Source: Ramlibacter sp. Leaf400
GTDB lineage: Bacteria; Pseudomonadota; Gammaproteobacteria; Burkholderiales; Burkholderiaceae_C
Assembly (NCBI RefSeq): GCF_001424545.1
Contig: NZ_LMQL01000010.1
Coordinates: 62,874 to 126,873 of the forward strand
Direction: 5' to 3'
DNA: 64,000 nt
The first letter of the stretch is position 1. Each line of letters opens with the position of its first letter. Below, piece after piece: positions 37,693 to 46,490 of the stretch. The notes beneath the pieces were generated by a model that was not told where the DNA came from, ran no database searches, and worked only from the letters and a program-made list of their open reading frames with translations. The position numbers were made by a program, and so were the translations under genes.

Positions 37693-39819
37693 ATGTCTGA
37701 TCTATCCGTCAGTTCCACCTCCGCAGCCGGTTTCGGCGAGGACGAGCAGCCCAACGGCGGCCTTTGGCTGTCCATCAAGAAGGCCGCTTCGCGCGTGTCG
37801 GACTGGTTCGTCATCCAGAGTAACGCCGTCAAGCTGCTGGTCATCGCCGTCGCGCTGATGATCCCGGCCACCGGCATCTACTCCTTCGTGCTGTGGCAAA
37901 AGCAGGCCGCCGTCGCCGAACAGGTGCGGGCCATGGCCGCCGCCGACGGCATCGCCGCGTTCGACGACAAGCAACCCGTCGTGTTCGGCAGCGGCTCGGT
38001 GCTCAGCTTCGTGCAGAACAACCCGGTCGACCGCATCACGGTGATCTACAAGCCGCTGATGTGGAACGTCTCCGAGCGTTTCGTGCTGGTGTCCTCGGGT
38101 GGCAAGCAGTACGCCTACTACCCCTCGGACATGGAGACCAAGATCTTCGCGGACAAGGCCGTCTCGGCCCCGTGGAGCGGCAAGCTGTCGTTCGTCCCCC
38201 GTTCGGACCTGAACGCCACCAGCCTGCAGATGCTCGACCGCCTGGACCAGGGCTTCGCCAACGCGCGCCCGCAATCCGAGAAGGACGCATGGAAGGCCGG
38301 CGTGTCCGGCGTGCTGTCGGCGGCGCTCACCCTGGGCCTGCTGGGCTTCCTGGCCTTCCAGCTCAAGGGCCAGTTCAAGTCGCTCAAGTTCATCGAGCCC
38401 TCGCACGTGCACGGCTCCCTCACCGACCTGGTCGGCATGGACGACATCAAGAGCGAAGTGGCGCAGATCAAGGACCAGTACATGCGCCGCGCCGAGTACG
38501 CGGAGTACGGCATCAACAAGCCGTTCAACGTCATGTTCAGCGGCCCGGCCGGCACCGGCAAGACCAAGCTGGCCAGCTACCTGGCCAAGGAACTGAACCT
38601 GCCCATCCTGTTCCACTCGGCCGTGAACCTGGAGACCGGCTACGTGGGCGGCGGCGCCAACACCCTGGGCCGCATCGTCGCCATGGCCAAGCGCCGCAAG
38701 CGCTGCATCGTGTTCCTGGACGAGGCGCAGGACCTGTTCATGAAGCGTGGCGGCCACCGCAAGTTCGACGACGACACGCAGAACATGCTGCTGGCGGTGC
38801 TGGACGGCGTGCGCACCAAGAGCGACGCCGAGATCATCTGGATCGTGGCGTCCAACTTCAACAGCGAGCAGATGCAGATGGACGAAGCCATGCTGCGCCG
38901 CTTCCAGATGAAGGTGGACTTCCGCCTGCCCAACCGCGAGGAGCGGCTGGCCATCATCCAGCACTACCTGTCGCAGCGCGCCGACAAGGTGCTGCCCGAC
39001 CTGGACCTGCGCCACCTGGTGGAGATCACCGAAGGCCGCAGCCCGGCCGACCTGGAGACCATCGTCAACCAGGCGGGCATCACCGCGGTGCAGGCCGGCA
39101 TCATGATCGGTGCCGACACCCTGATGCAGGCCGCCGAGCGGGTGCTGGTGGGCAACGTCAACACCAACACCACCAAGGAGCGCGAGCGCGACCGCCGGGT
39201 CATCGCCATCCACGAGTGGGGCCACTTCCTGGTCGACTTCGAGCAGGAACGCCGCAAGGCGGGCGGCAGCTGGGACGGCATCCTGGCCGAGATGAAGACC
39301 CTGAAGATCTCGCTCAAGGCCAACCCGCGCAACAACGCGCTGGGTTTCGTCTTCCACAAGCAGGGCGCCAACCTGCTCAAGACCAAGTCCGACATCGAGC
39401 ACGACGTGCGCGTGCTGCTGGGCGGCATGGCCAACGAGGAGCTATTCTTCGGCGAGGAAGGCACGACCAACGGCGCGCACAACGACATCACGCGCGTCAC
39501 CAAGCTGCTGCACCACGCGGTGGGCGAGATGGGCATGTACCGCAAGACCCGCCTGAACTTCGGCGCGCTGCACAACGACGGCCACGGCGGCAAGTCGCTG
39601 GACGAGGAAACCCGCTCCATCATGGAAGCCCAGAGCGAGCGCCTGTACGGCGAGACCAAGGCCCTGCTGGCGCGCCTGAAGCCCCTGACCGAGCACCTGG
39701 CGGGCAAGCTGATGGACGCCGGCGAGATGAGCCTGCGCGAAGCCCTGCACGAGATCCGCAGCTTCGAGGCGGCCTGCTACACCTTCAACTCCAAGGTGGG
39801 ACTGGCGCCGGCGGCCTGA
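37693..39819 (+). CDS. Divergent FtsH-like membrane AAA+ zinc metalloprotease
   Basis: A 708-residue protein with FtsH architecture. Membrane helices are at about 45-68 and 203-225, enclosing a periplasmic domain of about 130 residues. The AAA+ module has Walker A GPAGTGKT (284-291), an aromatic pore loop TGYVGGGA (Y317) and Walker B FLDEAQD (D343, E344). The SRH region is unusual: it reads ASNFN (N388) and MLRRF (R402/R403) where FtsH has RPGRFDR. The peptidase site is intact: HEWGH (H507, E508, H511) and a third ligand D598 in HNDIT. It differs too much from housekeeping FtsH to be that gene and is probably a paralogue with special substrates. It has a GAGGAAG site and its own terminator, so it is monocistronic. 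Confidence 0.87.
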   Translation: MSDLSVSSTSAAGFGEDEQPNGGLWLSIKKAASRVSDWFVIQSNAVKLLVIAVALMIPATGIYSFVLWQKQAAVAEQVRAMAAADGIAAFDDKQPVVFGSGSVLSFVQNNPVDRITVIYKPLMWNVSERFVLVSSGGKQYAYYPSDMETKIFADKAVSAPWSGKLSFVPRSDLNATSLQMLDRLDQGFANARPQSEKDAWKAGVSGVLSAALTLGLLGFLAFQLKGQFKSLKFIEPSHVHGSLTDLVGMDDIKSEVAQIKDQYMRRAEYAEYGINKPFNVMFSGPAGTGKTKLASYLAKELNLPILFHSAVNLETGYVGGGANTLGRIVAMAKRRKRCIVFLDEAQDLFMKRGGHRKFDDDTQNMLLAVLDGVRTKSDAEIIWIVASNFNSEQMQMDEAMLRRFQMKVDFRLPNREERLAIIQHYLSQRADKVLPDLDLRHLVEITEGRSPADLETIVNQAGITAVQAGIMIGADTLMQAAERVLVGNVNTNTTKERERDRRVIAIHEWGHFLVDFEQERRKAGGSWDGILAEMKTLKISLKANPRNNALGFVFHKQGANLLKTKSDIEHDVRVLLGGMANEELFFGEEGTTNGAHNDITRVTKLLHHAVGEMGMYRKTRLNFGALHNDGHGGKSLDEETRSIMEAQSERLYGETKALLARLKPLTEHLAGKLMDAGEMSLREALHEIRSFEAACYTFNSKVGLAPAA

Positions 39820-39838
39820 TCCTGGTTGGCATGCATAC

Positions 39839-39867
39839 AAAGGGCCGCATCTGCGGCCCTTTTGTTT
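39839..39867 (+). terminator. Intrinsic terminator after the FtsH-like gene
   Basis: AAAGGGCCGCA-TC-TGCGGCCCTTT followed by a T-rich tail (TTTTGTTT) starts 20 bp after the stop codon. It is the best plus-strand terminator in the window. Confidence 0.9.
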
Positions 39868-40008
39868 CGTGCCCCCGGGAGACGCCGCCGTGAGGTTGTC
39901 GGCACTCCAGCCCATCGGCATGGAGTGGCGACTCCAGACCCGAGTCTTTACCTGTTTTCCGGCTCCTGTTGAGCTGGCCCGCGTGGCATCATCGCCGCCG
40001 TTTTGCCA

Positions 40009-40458
40009 ATGCCCACCAACTTCGATTCATTCGCTCCCGCCCCCCCCATGGCGGCCACCGCTCCCTCCGCCGAAGCCGGCTCCCGCCGCGTGCTGGTGGT
40101 GGAGGACAACCCCGACGGCCTGGAGACCCTCGTTGCGCTGCTCGAGATGCTCGGCCACGAGGTCGCCGGCGCCGCCGACGGCCGCGAGGCCCTGCAGCAG
40201 GCCGCGCAGTTCCGCCCCCAGGTGGTGCTGCTCGACCTCGGCCTGCCCGTGATGGACGGCTACGAGGTGGCCCGGGCCCTTCGCCAGGACCGGCGCTACG
40301 AGGACGTCTTCATCGCGGCCCTGACCGGCTGGGGCGCCGACAACGACCGCCGCCGCACCGCCGATGCCGGCTTCGACGCCCACCTCACCAAGCCGGTCGA
40401 ACTGCCGGCACTGGAAGCGGTGCTGGCCCGCAGCGGCCAGCGCGTCGCGCAGGGCTGA
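40009..40458 (+). CDS. Stand-alone response-regulator receiver protein
   Basis: A 149-residue CheY-like receiver without an output domain. The acidic pair is in VVEDNPDG, the phospho-acceptor is D76 in VVLLDLGLPVMDGYE, the switch Thr is T106 and the conserved Lys is K128 in LTKPVE. The first 25 residues are Ala/Pro-rich. ATG at 40009 is preferred over an in-frame TTG 6 bp upstream. A hybrid histidine kinase gene lies 0.75 kb downstream (41216), a possible partner; no direct link is proven. Confidence 0.88.
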   Translation: MPTNFDSFAPAPPMAATAPSAEAGSRRVLVVEDNPDGLETLVALLEMLGHEVAGAADGREALQQAAQFRPQVVLLDLGLPVMDGYEVARALRQDRRYEDVFIAALTGWGADNDRRRTADAGFDAHLTKPVELPALEAVLARSGQRVAQG

Positions 40459-40509
40459 CGCCCCCGCGCGGCCTACCGCGCCCACATAACCGGCGCACCT
40501 TGGGCGCTT

Positions 40510-40692
40510 TCAGCGCGCCTGTCGCAGGAAGCGGCGCACGTTGTCCGGATCGGCGCCGATCGACTCCACCGCATGCTGCAACTCCCGCTCGCTGCAGCCG
40601 AGCCACTGCATCCAGTTGCGGCGTTCCCATTCGTGTTCGAGGCAGATGAGCTGCTCATCCATGCTGCCGTACCGGCCCTTGTCTTCGGACAT
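40510..40692 (-). CDS. DUF3606-type small protein
   Basis: A 60-residue soluble protein with the DUF3606-like core of a Trp-containing helix (ERRNWMQWLGCSERELQHAV) and the ending DPDNVRRFLRQ. The function is unknown. The start ATG at 40692 follows the sequence GAAGGGAGT, a good ribosome-binding site on the minus strand. It is convergent with the receiver gene. Confidence 0.8.
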   Translation of the reverse strand: MSEDKGRYGSMDEQLICLEHEWERRNWMQWLGCSERELQHAVESIGADPDNVRRFLRQAR

Positions 40693-40919
40693 CGCGTACT
40701 CCCTTCGAGGTGAATGGACAGTAGGCCGCCGTCGGCAGCGCCGCCATCGGCCGCGGCCGGACCCGGCAGTGCGAAGGCGGGTGGCGCGGCTGTAGGAGCC
40801 CGGCCGAAGGGCGTGCGGGAGCGCATCCTGAGCGGCGTCTCCTACCCGTGCGCACCTGCGCCGCCTACAGCCGCCCTGGCGTGGCCGGTCCATCCTTTCG
40901 TTGAGGAAGGACAGCACGC

Positions 40920-41123
40920 ATGCGCAGATCCAAGGCATCCGTCCGGGGCGCCCCCGTGGGCGATGGCGGCTCCGACCGCCGCAGCGGCCAGGGCTCCGGC
41001 AGCGCCCTGCAGGAGATGCTGCGCCGCCAGGCCCAGAACCCGCGCCCCGGCGCCATCCAGGCCCAGCAGGCCGAACGAGCCCCCGGCGGCACCGGCCGCA
41101 TCCGCCTGCCACCGAACCGATGA
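40920..41123 (+). CDS. Small hydrophilic protein of unknown function
   Basis: A possible 67-residue basic, Gly/Arg/Gln-rich protein (begins MRRSKASVRG, ends RIRLPPNR) with LQEMLRRQAQ as its only likely helix. The main support is a very good ribosome-binding site, GAGGAAGGA, 8 bp before the ATG, and one clean frame. It resembles other short disordered proteins in this part of the window. The 227-bp gap before it shows no other feature. Confidence 0.5.
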   Translation: MRRSKASVRGAPVGDGGSDRRSGQGSGSALQEMLRRQAQNPRPGAIQAQQAERAPGGTGRIRLPPNR

Positions 41124-41215
41124 GCTGACGGCAATCGGACGAGCGTGACCGCACGGCCGCCGCATCCGACCCGCGGGCTTCAGGGGTTCAGTGCGCCGAC
41201 GCACAATCCGCCCCG

Positions 41216-43393
41216 ATGTCCGTCGCCGAGCCACCCCACCGCCACGTAGAACCGGCCCGCCCGCCCGCAGGCGGCGATGTCGCGCAAGCGCCGGCGGCGC
41301 AGCCCCCGCTGGACACGCTGGCGTGGCTGCCCTGGCTGTGCCTGCTCCTTCCGCTGCTCATCTACGGGGCCGTCGGCGTGTACCGCTACCAGCAGCTGCA
41401 AGCCGAGACCGAAGTGCGGCTCGACCGCGCGCTGCGCATCGCCACCGAGCATGCGCTCAGGGTGATGGACACCACCGAGGCGCTGCTGGCGCGCGTCGGC
41501 GACATCGCGGCCGGCCCTACTGACCGCCTCGGCCGCGACGAGGCGGCCATCCACGTGCAGCTGCGCGCGATGGCGGCCAACAAGCCGCAGCTGCAGGACA
41601 TCCTGGTGTTCGGACCCGATGGGCGGCCCAGGGCCACCAGCCGCTTCTTCCCCGCGCCGGACGTGGACGCGAGCGACCGCGACTACTTCCAGTGGCACCG
41701 CAACGGCCGCGGCGGCCTGTACGTCTCCGCGCCGCTGGTGTCGCGCTCCACCGGCGAGCCCTTCTTCGACGTGAGCGTGGCGCGCCCCGAGCCGGACGGC
41801 AGCTTCGGCGGCGTGCTGTCGGTCAGCCTGCGGCCGGACTACTTCCACCAGTTCCACGGCGACCTGGCGGCCGACGAGCCCGGCCTGGCGATCAACATGC
41901 TGCGCGAGGACGGCCAGGTCTACACGCGCTGGCCGCAGCTGGCGCGCGCGCCGGAGCGCCTGGCCCCGGGCAGCCCGGTGATGGCGGGCATCCGCTCAGG
42001 CGCCCGCTCGGGCATGGTGCGCGGCGTGTCGTCGATGGACGGCCGCGATCGGCTGCTGGCCTTCCGCCGCGTCGGCGACTACCCGATCTACCTGGGCACC
42101 GGCATGGACCTGGCCGAGATGCGCATGCGATGGCTGCGCGAGATGGGCCTGCTGGCGGCTTTTGGCCTGCCGTCGGTGCTGGGCCTGTTCTGGGCGGCGC
42201 GCGTGGCCCTGCGCCGCAGCCGCGAGGCGCTGGAGGCCGCCCGTCGGCTGCGGCAGGAGACCGAGGCGCGCAGGCACGTCGAGGAGGCGCTGCTGCAGGC
42301 GCAGAAGCTCGAGGCCCTGGGCCGGCTGACCGGCGGCGTGGCCCACGATTTCAACAACGCGCTGATGGTGATCAGCAACAACCTGGTGCTGCTGCAGAGG
42401 AAGCACCCGGAGACGTCCAGCCGCTACACCGAATCGATCGGACGGGCGGTGGACTCGGCCACCAAGCTCACGCGGCAGCTGCTGGCGTTCTCGCGCCGCC
42501 AGGCGCTGGTGCCCGAGCACGTGCCGTTGCAGCAGCGCCTGCCGGCGGTGCGCGACCTGCTCGGGCCGGTGCTGGGCAGCCGCATGGAGCTGTCGATCGA
42601 GGTCGATGGCGCGACCCGGCCGATCCGGGTGGACGCGGCGGAATTCGAGCTCGGCCTGCTCAACCTGGCGATCAACGCGCGCGATGCCACTGGGCAGAAC
42701 GGCCGGCTCTCGATCCGCGCTCGCAACGCCGCCCCCGACGAATGCCCGCCGCTGGTCGACGGGCCGATGGTGCTGGTTGAGGTGGCCGACAACGGGCCGG
42801 GCATCCCCGCGCAGATCCTGCCGCGCGTGTTCGAGCCGTTCTTCACCACCAAGCCGGTGGGCGAGGGCACGGGGCTGGGGCTGAGCCAGGTCTACGCCCT
42901 GTGCCAGCGCGCCGGCGGCACGGCCACCATCGCCAGCGCGCCGGACAGCGGCACCACGGTGCGGATGTTCTTCCCGCCCGACACGTCGCCGGTGGTGCGC
43001 GACGACACGCTGCCCGCGGTGCAGGAGGAGCTGTCGCTCAATGTGCTGCTCGTGGAAGACAACGCCGAGGTCGCGCACGCCCTGGTGCCGATGCTCGAAG
43101 GCATGGGCTGCCGGGTCACGCATTTCGACCGCGCCCGCGCGGCGCGCGACTGGCTCGCGCGACAGGCCACACTGCCCGACGTGCTGCTCAGCGACGTGGT
43201 GATGCCGGGCGAGCTGGATGGCGTGGCGCTGGCGCGCGAGGTGCGGGAGCGCTGGCCGGCCCTGCGCGTGGTGCTGATGACCGGCTATGCGGAGCAGCTC
43301 GACGCGATCGGCCGCCTGGGGCTGGAAGTCCTGCCCAAGCCCTGCACGCCCGTGATGCTGCTGCAGGCCCTCTCGCGCCCCCCGGCGCCGTGA
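41216..43393 (+). CDS. Hybrid sensor histidine kinase with extracytoplasmic sensor and C-terminal receiver
   Basis: A 725-residue membrane kinase. Two membrane helices (about 38-58 and 311-332) enclose a dCache/PAS-like periplasmic domain (about 60-300, with DASDRDYFQWHR and GGVLSVSL, typical of Cache sensors). The HisKA motif LTGGVAHDFNN has the phospho-His at H387. The HATPase domain shows NLAINARDA, EVADNGPGIP and GTGLGLSQVY. A receiver domain from about residue 609 has D660 in LLSDVVMPG. This is a hybrid kinase of the NtrB-like group; the ligand is unknown. The stand-alone receiver at 40009 could be its output. Confidence 0.92.
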   Translation: MSVAEPPHRHVEPARPPAGGDVAQAPAAQPPLDTLAWLPWLCLLLPLLIYGAVGVYRYQQLQAETEVRLDRALRIATEHALRVMDTTEALLARVGDIAAGPTDRLGRDEAAIHVQLRAMAANKPQLQDILVFGPDGRPRATSRFFPAPDVDASDRDYFQWHRNGRGGLYVSAPLVSRSTGEPFFDVSVARPEPDGSFGGVLSVSLRPDYFHQFHGDLAADEPGLAINMLREDGQVYTRWPQLARAPERLAPGSPVMAGIRSGARSGMVRGVSSMDGRDRLLAFRRVGDYPIYLGTGMDLAEMRMRWLREMGLLAAFGLPSVLGLFWAARVALRRSREALEAARRLRQETEARRHVEEALLQAQKLEALGRLTGGVAHDFNNALMVISNNLVLLQRKHPETSSRYTESIGRAVDSATKLTRQLLAFSRRQALVPEHVPLQQRLPAVRDLLGPVLGSRMELSIEVDGATRPIRVDAAEFELGLLNLAINARDATGQNGRLSIRARNAAPDECPPLVDGPMVLVEVADNGPGIPAQILPRVFEPFFTTKPVGEGTGLGLSQVYALCQRAGGTATIASAPDSGTTVRMFFPPDTSPVVRDDTLPAVQEELSLNVLLVEDNAEVAHALVPMLEGMGCRVTHFDRARAARDWLARQATLPDVLLSDVVMPGELDGVALAREVRERWPALRVVLMTGYAEQLDAIGRLGLEVLPKPCTPVMLLQALSRPPAP

Positions 43394-43475
43394 TGACCTT
43401 CACGGTTGCAGTCGGTGGTGTGATGTTTCACCGGTGTTGCACCTGCGCGGCGGGCTGCTGCCTAGCATGGGTCTC

Positions 43476-43757
43476 ATGCGCTACACCCGTGAAGAGTACG
43501 CCAACATGCAGGCTGTGCAGCGCCGCGTGGCGCGGGCCGAAGCCGACTACGCGCGCTTTCGCGCCGCCTACCTGGAGATCGCGCAGACGCAGCCCGACCA
43601 TGAGGTCGCGCTGGCCATGATCGGCGCGGACATGAACCGGGCCCACGCCTACCTGCAAGCCTTGATCGGCCTGCCGCCCACCCCGTTCGAGAAGCAGCCC
43701 AGCGTGGTGGTGATGCGCGAGGCGCGGCGACTGGCCGAAGAGAAGGGCAAGCACTAG
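43476..43757 (+). CDS. Hypothetical helical protein
   Basis: A 93-residue, all-helical charged protein (YTREEYANMQAVQRRVARAE to REARRLAEEKGKH). I do not recognise a family. ATG at 43476 begins where the charged helix starts; an in-frame start at 43434 would add a Cys-free Leu/Gly-rich stretch. It lies between the hybrid kinase and the DUF2868-like gene on the same strand, with gaps of 82 and 49 bp. Confidence 0.65.
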   Translation: MRYTREEYANMQAVQRRVARAEADYARFRAAYLEIAQTQPDHEVALAMIGADMNRAHAYLQALIGLPPTPFEKQPSVVVMREARRLAEEKGKH

Positions 43758-43806
43758 GCCCACGCCTGCCCGGCGGTGGGGTCCCAGGCTTCCTAGAATC
43801 GAAGCC

Positions 43807-46104
43807 TTGCACGACCCTGCCGCTTCCCCCGAACTGATCCACCTCCCCGAGGCGCAGGCGCGCCGGCTCGTGCTGGCGCAGGCGCTCGAAGCGGGCGACC
43901 CGGAAGGCAAGCTGGTCGGCCGGCTGGAGCGCGAGCAGATCGAGCGCGACGCGCTGGCCGCCACCGGCGACCCGGCCCGCGGCGAGCCGCTGGATCCCAA
44001 GGCCTACCTGCTGGCGCGCACCGACCGGCTGCTGGACCTCCTGTCCCATCGCCAGCCCGCGCTGGCCTCCCTGCAGCAGCCGCCGGCCTGGCAGGCCTGG
44101 ATCGCCTGGGCCTTGCCGCTGGTCGCGCTGGTCGCCGGCGCGCTGATCGAGCGCATCGACAACCCGCGGCAGGTCAACCTGCTGTCGCCGCCCTTGCTCG
44201 CGTTCCTGTTCTGGAACCTGGCCGTCTACGTCCTGCTGGTCGTGCTGGCCCTGCGCACGCCGGGCCCGGCCAAGGAGAGGGCCGGGTGGTGGCCGCGCTG
44301 GTTCGCCCGTCGCGAGGGCGGGCTGCGCGGCCAGGTGGCGCGGCGCTTCCACCAGGCCTGGTGGCAGGTCGCGGGCGCGCTGGAGGCTCAGCGCTGGCGG
44401 CGCATCCTGCACCTCTCGGCCGCCTTCTGGGCCATCGGCGTGGGGCTGTCGATCGTGCTGGGCGGGCTGGTGCGGGAGTACCGCATCGGCTGGGAGAGCA
44501 CGCTGCTGGACCTGCCCCAGGTGCACGCGTTCCTCAGCGCGCTGTTCGCGCCGGTGGTCGCGCTCACGCCGCTGCAGCCGTTCAGCATGGATGAACTGGC
44601 GCGCCTGCACTTCACCAGCGGCTCCGGCGTGGGGCGCGAGGAGGCGCGGCGCTGGGTCTTCCTCTACCTGGCGCTGCTCGGCCTGGTGGTGGTGCTGCCG
44701 CGATTGCTGCTGGCCGCCGTGGCGTGGTGGCGCGAACGCTGGGGCGCGCGCGCCCTGGCGATCGACCTGGGGGATGCGTCGTTCGCGCCCGTGCTCGGCC
44801 GGGTGCGGCCCGCGCGTGTGTCGCTGCTGCTGGTGGACGCGGCCGATGCGCGCACGACGGTGATCGAACAAGCCTTGCGGCAGGCCGGGGGCGTGCCACC
44901 GCCGGCGGACCCGCGCGAGGCCTGGACCGTGCTCTCGACCGCGCGCGGCGACGTGCTGCAGTGCAGGGCGCAGGCGGCCCCGGCAGGAGGCAATGGGCCC
45001 GCGGCCGCTTCGAAGCCCGCGTTCTGGTCCCGCTGGCTCGCGCCGGACGCCCCGGCGAAGGGACCGCGGGCGCCGGTCGACCTGGTCCTGCTGGCCGCCG
45101 ACCTGCCGTTGACCGACGCGGCGCTGGCCGCCTGCCGCGAACCCGCGTTGCCCGTCGTGTGGCTGCTGGGGCAGGGCAACGAAGCCGAGGCCTCGGCCAT
45201 GCTGCGGCGCGCCGGCCTGGCGGGCGAGGTGCTGCCCGCGCACGCCCTGCCGACCTGGCGCGAGGACCGGCGGCTGCACGCCGCCCTGGCGCGCCAGCTG
45301 CCGCCCTACAAGGCGCCGGGCATGGAGCGCCTGGGCCAGGCGTGGCGCCAGCGCGCGCAGGGACGGCTGGCCGAATCGATGTGCCTGCTCGCGGCCGAAC
45401 TGCTGCTGGCCGCGCGCGAGACCCACCAGCTCGCGGCCGAGCCGGTGGGCGTGCGGCAGCTGGTGGTGCGGGGCGAGCGCGAGGCGCAGCACGAGGCCCG
45501 GCGCGACGCGGCCGCGGCCATCGCGGCGCGGCTGCGCGAGCGGCAGGCCGCCAACGATGCGCGGCTGCTGTCCTTGCACGGCCTGGACGGCGTGCTGCCG
45601 GCGACCGGCTGGCAGCCTGTGCTGCCGCAGCGCTTCGACGTGCAGCAGGCCGTGCATGAGCCGCAGGCGGGCCTGGCCGGTGCCGCCAGCGGCGCGGCCA
45701 TGGGCGCCGCGGTGGACCTGATGACGGGCGGACTCACGCTGGGGGCTGCCGCGGCCATCGGTGCGCTGGTCGGGGGCGGGGCCGGGCTGGTGGGCGCGGC
45801 GCTGAAGAACCGGCGCACCGAGCCCGGGCTCACCAGCGTCGCGCTGGGCGACGAGATGATGAAGGCGCTGGTGCAGTCGGCGCTGGTGCGCTACCTCGCG
45901 GTGGTGCACGAGCGGCGCGCGGCGCCGGAGACGCAGCGCTGGGCTGCGATGGCGGAGGCAGCGGTCGAGGAGGAAGCTACCGTCCTGCGGCAGCTGTGGC
46001 TGGAGACGCGGGCCGAGCCCGCAGGGCCGGCGGAGACGAGGCTGGCGGAAAGGCTGGAGCGGCTGGCGCTGCAGCTGCTGGCGCAGTTGCACGGGGCGGA
46101 ATGA
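43807..46104 (+). CDS. Large membrane protein with DUF2868-like and DUF3482-like regions
   Basis: A 765-residue protein starting at TTG 43807. The N-terminal 300 residues look like DUF2868: an Arg/Leu-rich cytosolic part, then hydrophobic segments near residues 97-118, 125-148, 195-220 and 280-300. The middle (about 310-520) has an alpha/beta character with LLLVDAADARTTVIE and VDLVLLAADLP, like a degenerate nucleotide-binding domain, but no P-loop (GxxxxGKS/T) is present. The C-terminal part has a glycine-zipper membrane region (GAASGAAMGAAVDLMTGG, AAAIGALVGGGAGLVGAAL) like that of DUF3482 proteins. In relatives these are usually two adjacent genes; this looks like a fusion. The function is unknown. 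Confidence 0.75.
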   Translation: MHDPAASPELIHLPEAQARRLVLAQALEAGDPEGKLVGRLEREQIERDALAATGDPARGEPLDPKAYLLARTDRLLDLLSHRQPALASLQQPPAWQAWIAWALPLVALVAGALIERIDNPRQVNLLSPPLLAFLFWNLAVYVLLVVLALRTPGPAKERAGWWPRWFARREGGLRGQVARRFHQAWWQVAGALEAQRWRRILHLSAAFWAIGVGLSIVLGGLVREYRIGWESTLLDLPQVHAFLSALFAPVVALTPLQPFSMDELARLHFTSGSGVGREEARRWVFLYLALLGLVVVLPRLLLAAVAWWRERWGARALAIDLGDASFAPVLGRVRPARVSLLLVDAADARTTVIEQALRQAGGVPPPADPREAWTVLSTARGDVLQCRAQAAPAGGNGPAAASKPAFWSRWLAPDAPAKGPRAPVDLVLLAADLPLTDAALAACREPALPVVWLLGQGNEAEASAMLRRAGLAGEVLPAHALPTWREDRRLHAALARQLPPYKAPGMERLGQAWRQRAQGRLAESMCLLAAELLLAARETHQLAAEPVGVRQLVVRGEREAQHEARRDAAAAIAARLRERQAANDARLLSLHGLDGVLPATGWQPVLPQRFDVQQAVHEPQAGLAGAASGAAMGAAVDLMTGGLTLGAAAAIGALVGGGAGLVGAALKNRRTEPGLTSVALGDEMMKALVQSALVRYLAVVHERRAAPETQRWAAMAEAAVEEEATVLRQLWLETRAEPAGPAETRLAERLERLALQLLAQLHGAE

Positions 46105-46109
46105 AGAAC

Positions 46110-46140
46110 GTCCCCCTGCAGCGGGGGGCTGCAGGGGGAC
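46110..46140. terminator. Hairpin between convergent genes
   Basis: GTCCCCCTGCAG and CTGCAGGGGGAC are perfect 12-bp arms around a C/G loop, between the convergent DUF2868-like and csbD genes. A weak T-rich stretch (GTTCTTC) follows on the minus strand only. Confidence 0.45.
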
Positions 46141-46144
46141 GGCT

Positions 46145-46172
46145 CTGGATTCCCGCTTAGGCGGGAATGACG
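46145..46172 (-). repeat. REP-like hairpin element, copy d
   Basis: CTGGATTCCCGCTTAGGCGG followed by GAATGACG is a reverse-orientation copy with a changed loop (TTAG). It lies 9 bp from the csbD stop. Confidence 0.75.
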
Positions 46173-46181
46173 GAAGAGGCG

Positions 46182-46367
46182 TTACGGCTTGCGAACGACC
46201 TTGTCGACGGCTTCTTCGACGTCGCCGACCTTCTTCTGGACCTTGCCTTCCTGCTCACGTGCATGGCCGCGGGCTTCCTGCTCGCGGTTGCCGGTCACGC
46301 GGCCGAGGTGCTCCTGGGCTTCGCCCACGCCTTCCTTGATCTTGCCCTTGACTTGCTCTTCGTTCAT
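46182..46367 (-). CDS. CsbD-family stress-response protein
   Basis: A 61-residue highly charged, helical protein of the CsbD/YjbJ type: MNEEQVKGKIKEGVGEAQE is the family signature, followed by VTGNREQEARGHAREQEGKVQKK. Expression in other bacteria rises in stationary phase or under general stress; the molecular role is unknown. The start is preceded by GGAGTACC-type sequence on the minus strand (AAAGGAGTACCTCC). Confidence 0.88.
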   Translation of the reverse strand: MNEEQVKGKIKEGVGEAQEHLGRVTGNREQEARGHAREQEGKVQKKVGDVEEAVDKVVRKP

Positions 46368-46490
46368 GGAGGTACTCCTTTGTCCAAACGGGTTGGTGAA
46401 AGCAGGTTAAGCCGCAAGCCGGCCCGCGCGTGCAAGAGCAGGGCCCTCTTGCGCGTCCGCCCGCTCCGACAGGAGACCCCGAACCGGCGT

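Noticed and set aside
40714..41148. Plus-strand open frame of 144 codons
   Set aside because: It has low-complexity Ala/Pro composition, no ribosome-binding site and overlaps the better-supported small gene at 40920.
44760..45370. GTPase P-loop in the DUF2868/DUF3482-like protein
   Set aside because: No GxxxxGK[ST] motif occurs in the whole frame, so a working GTPase domain was not claimed.
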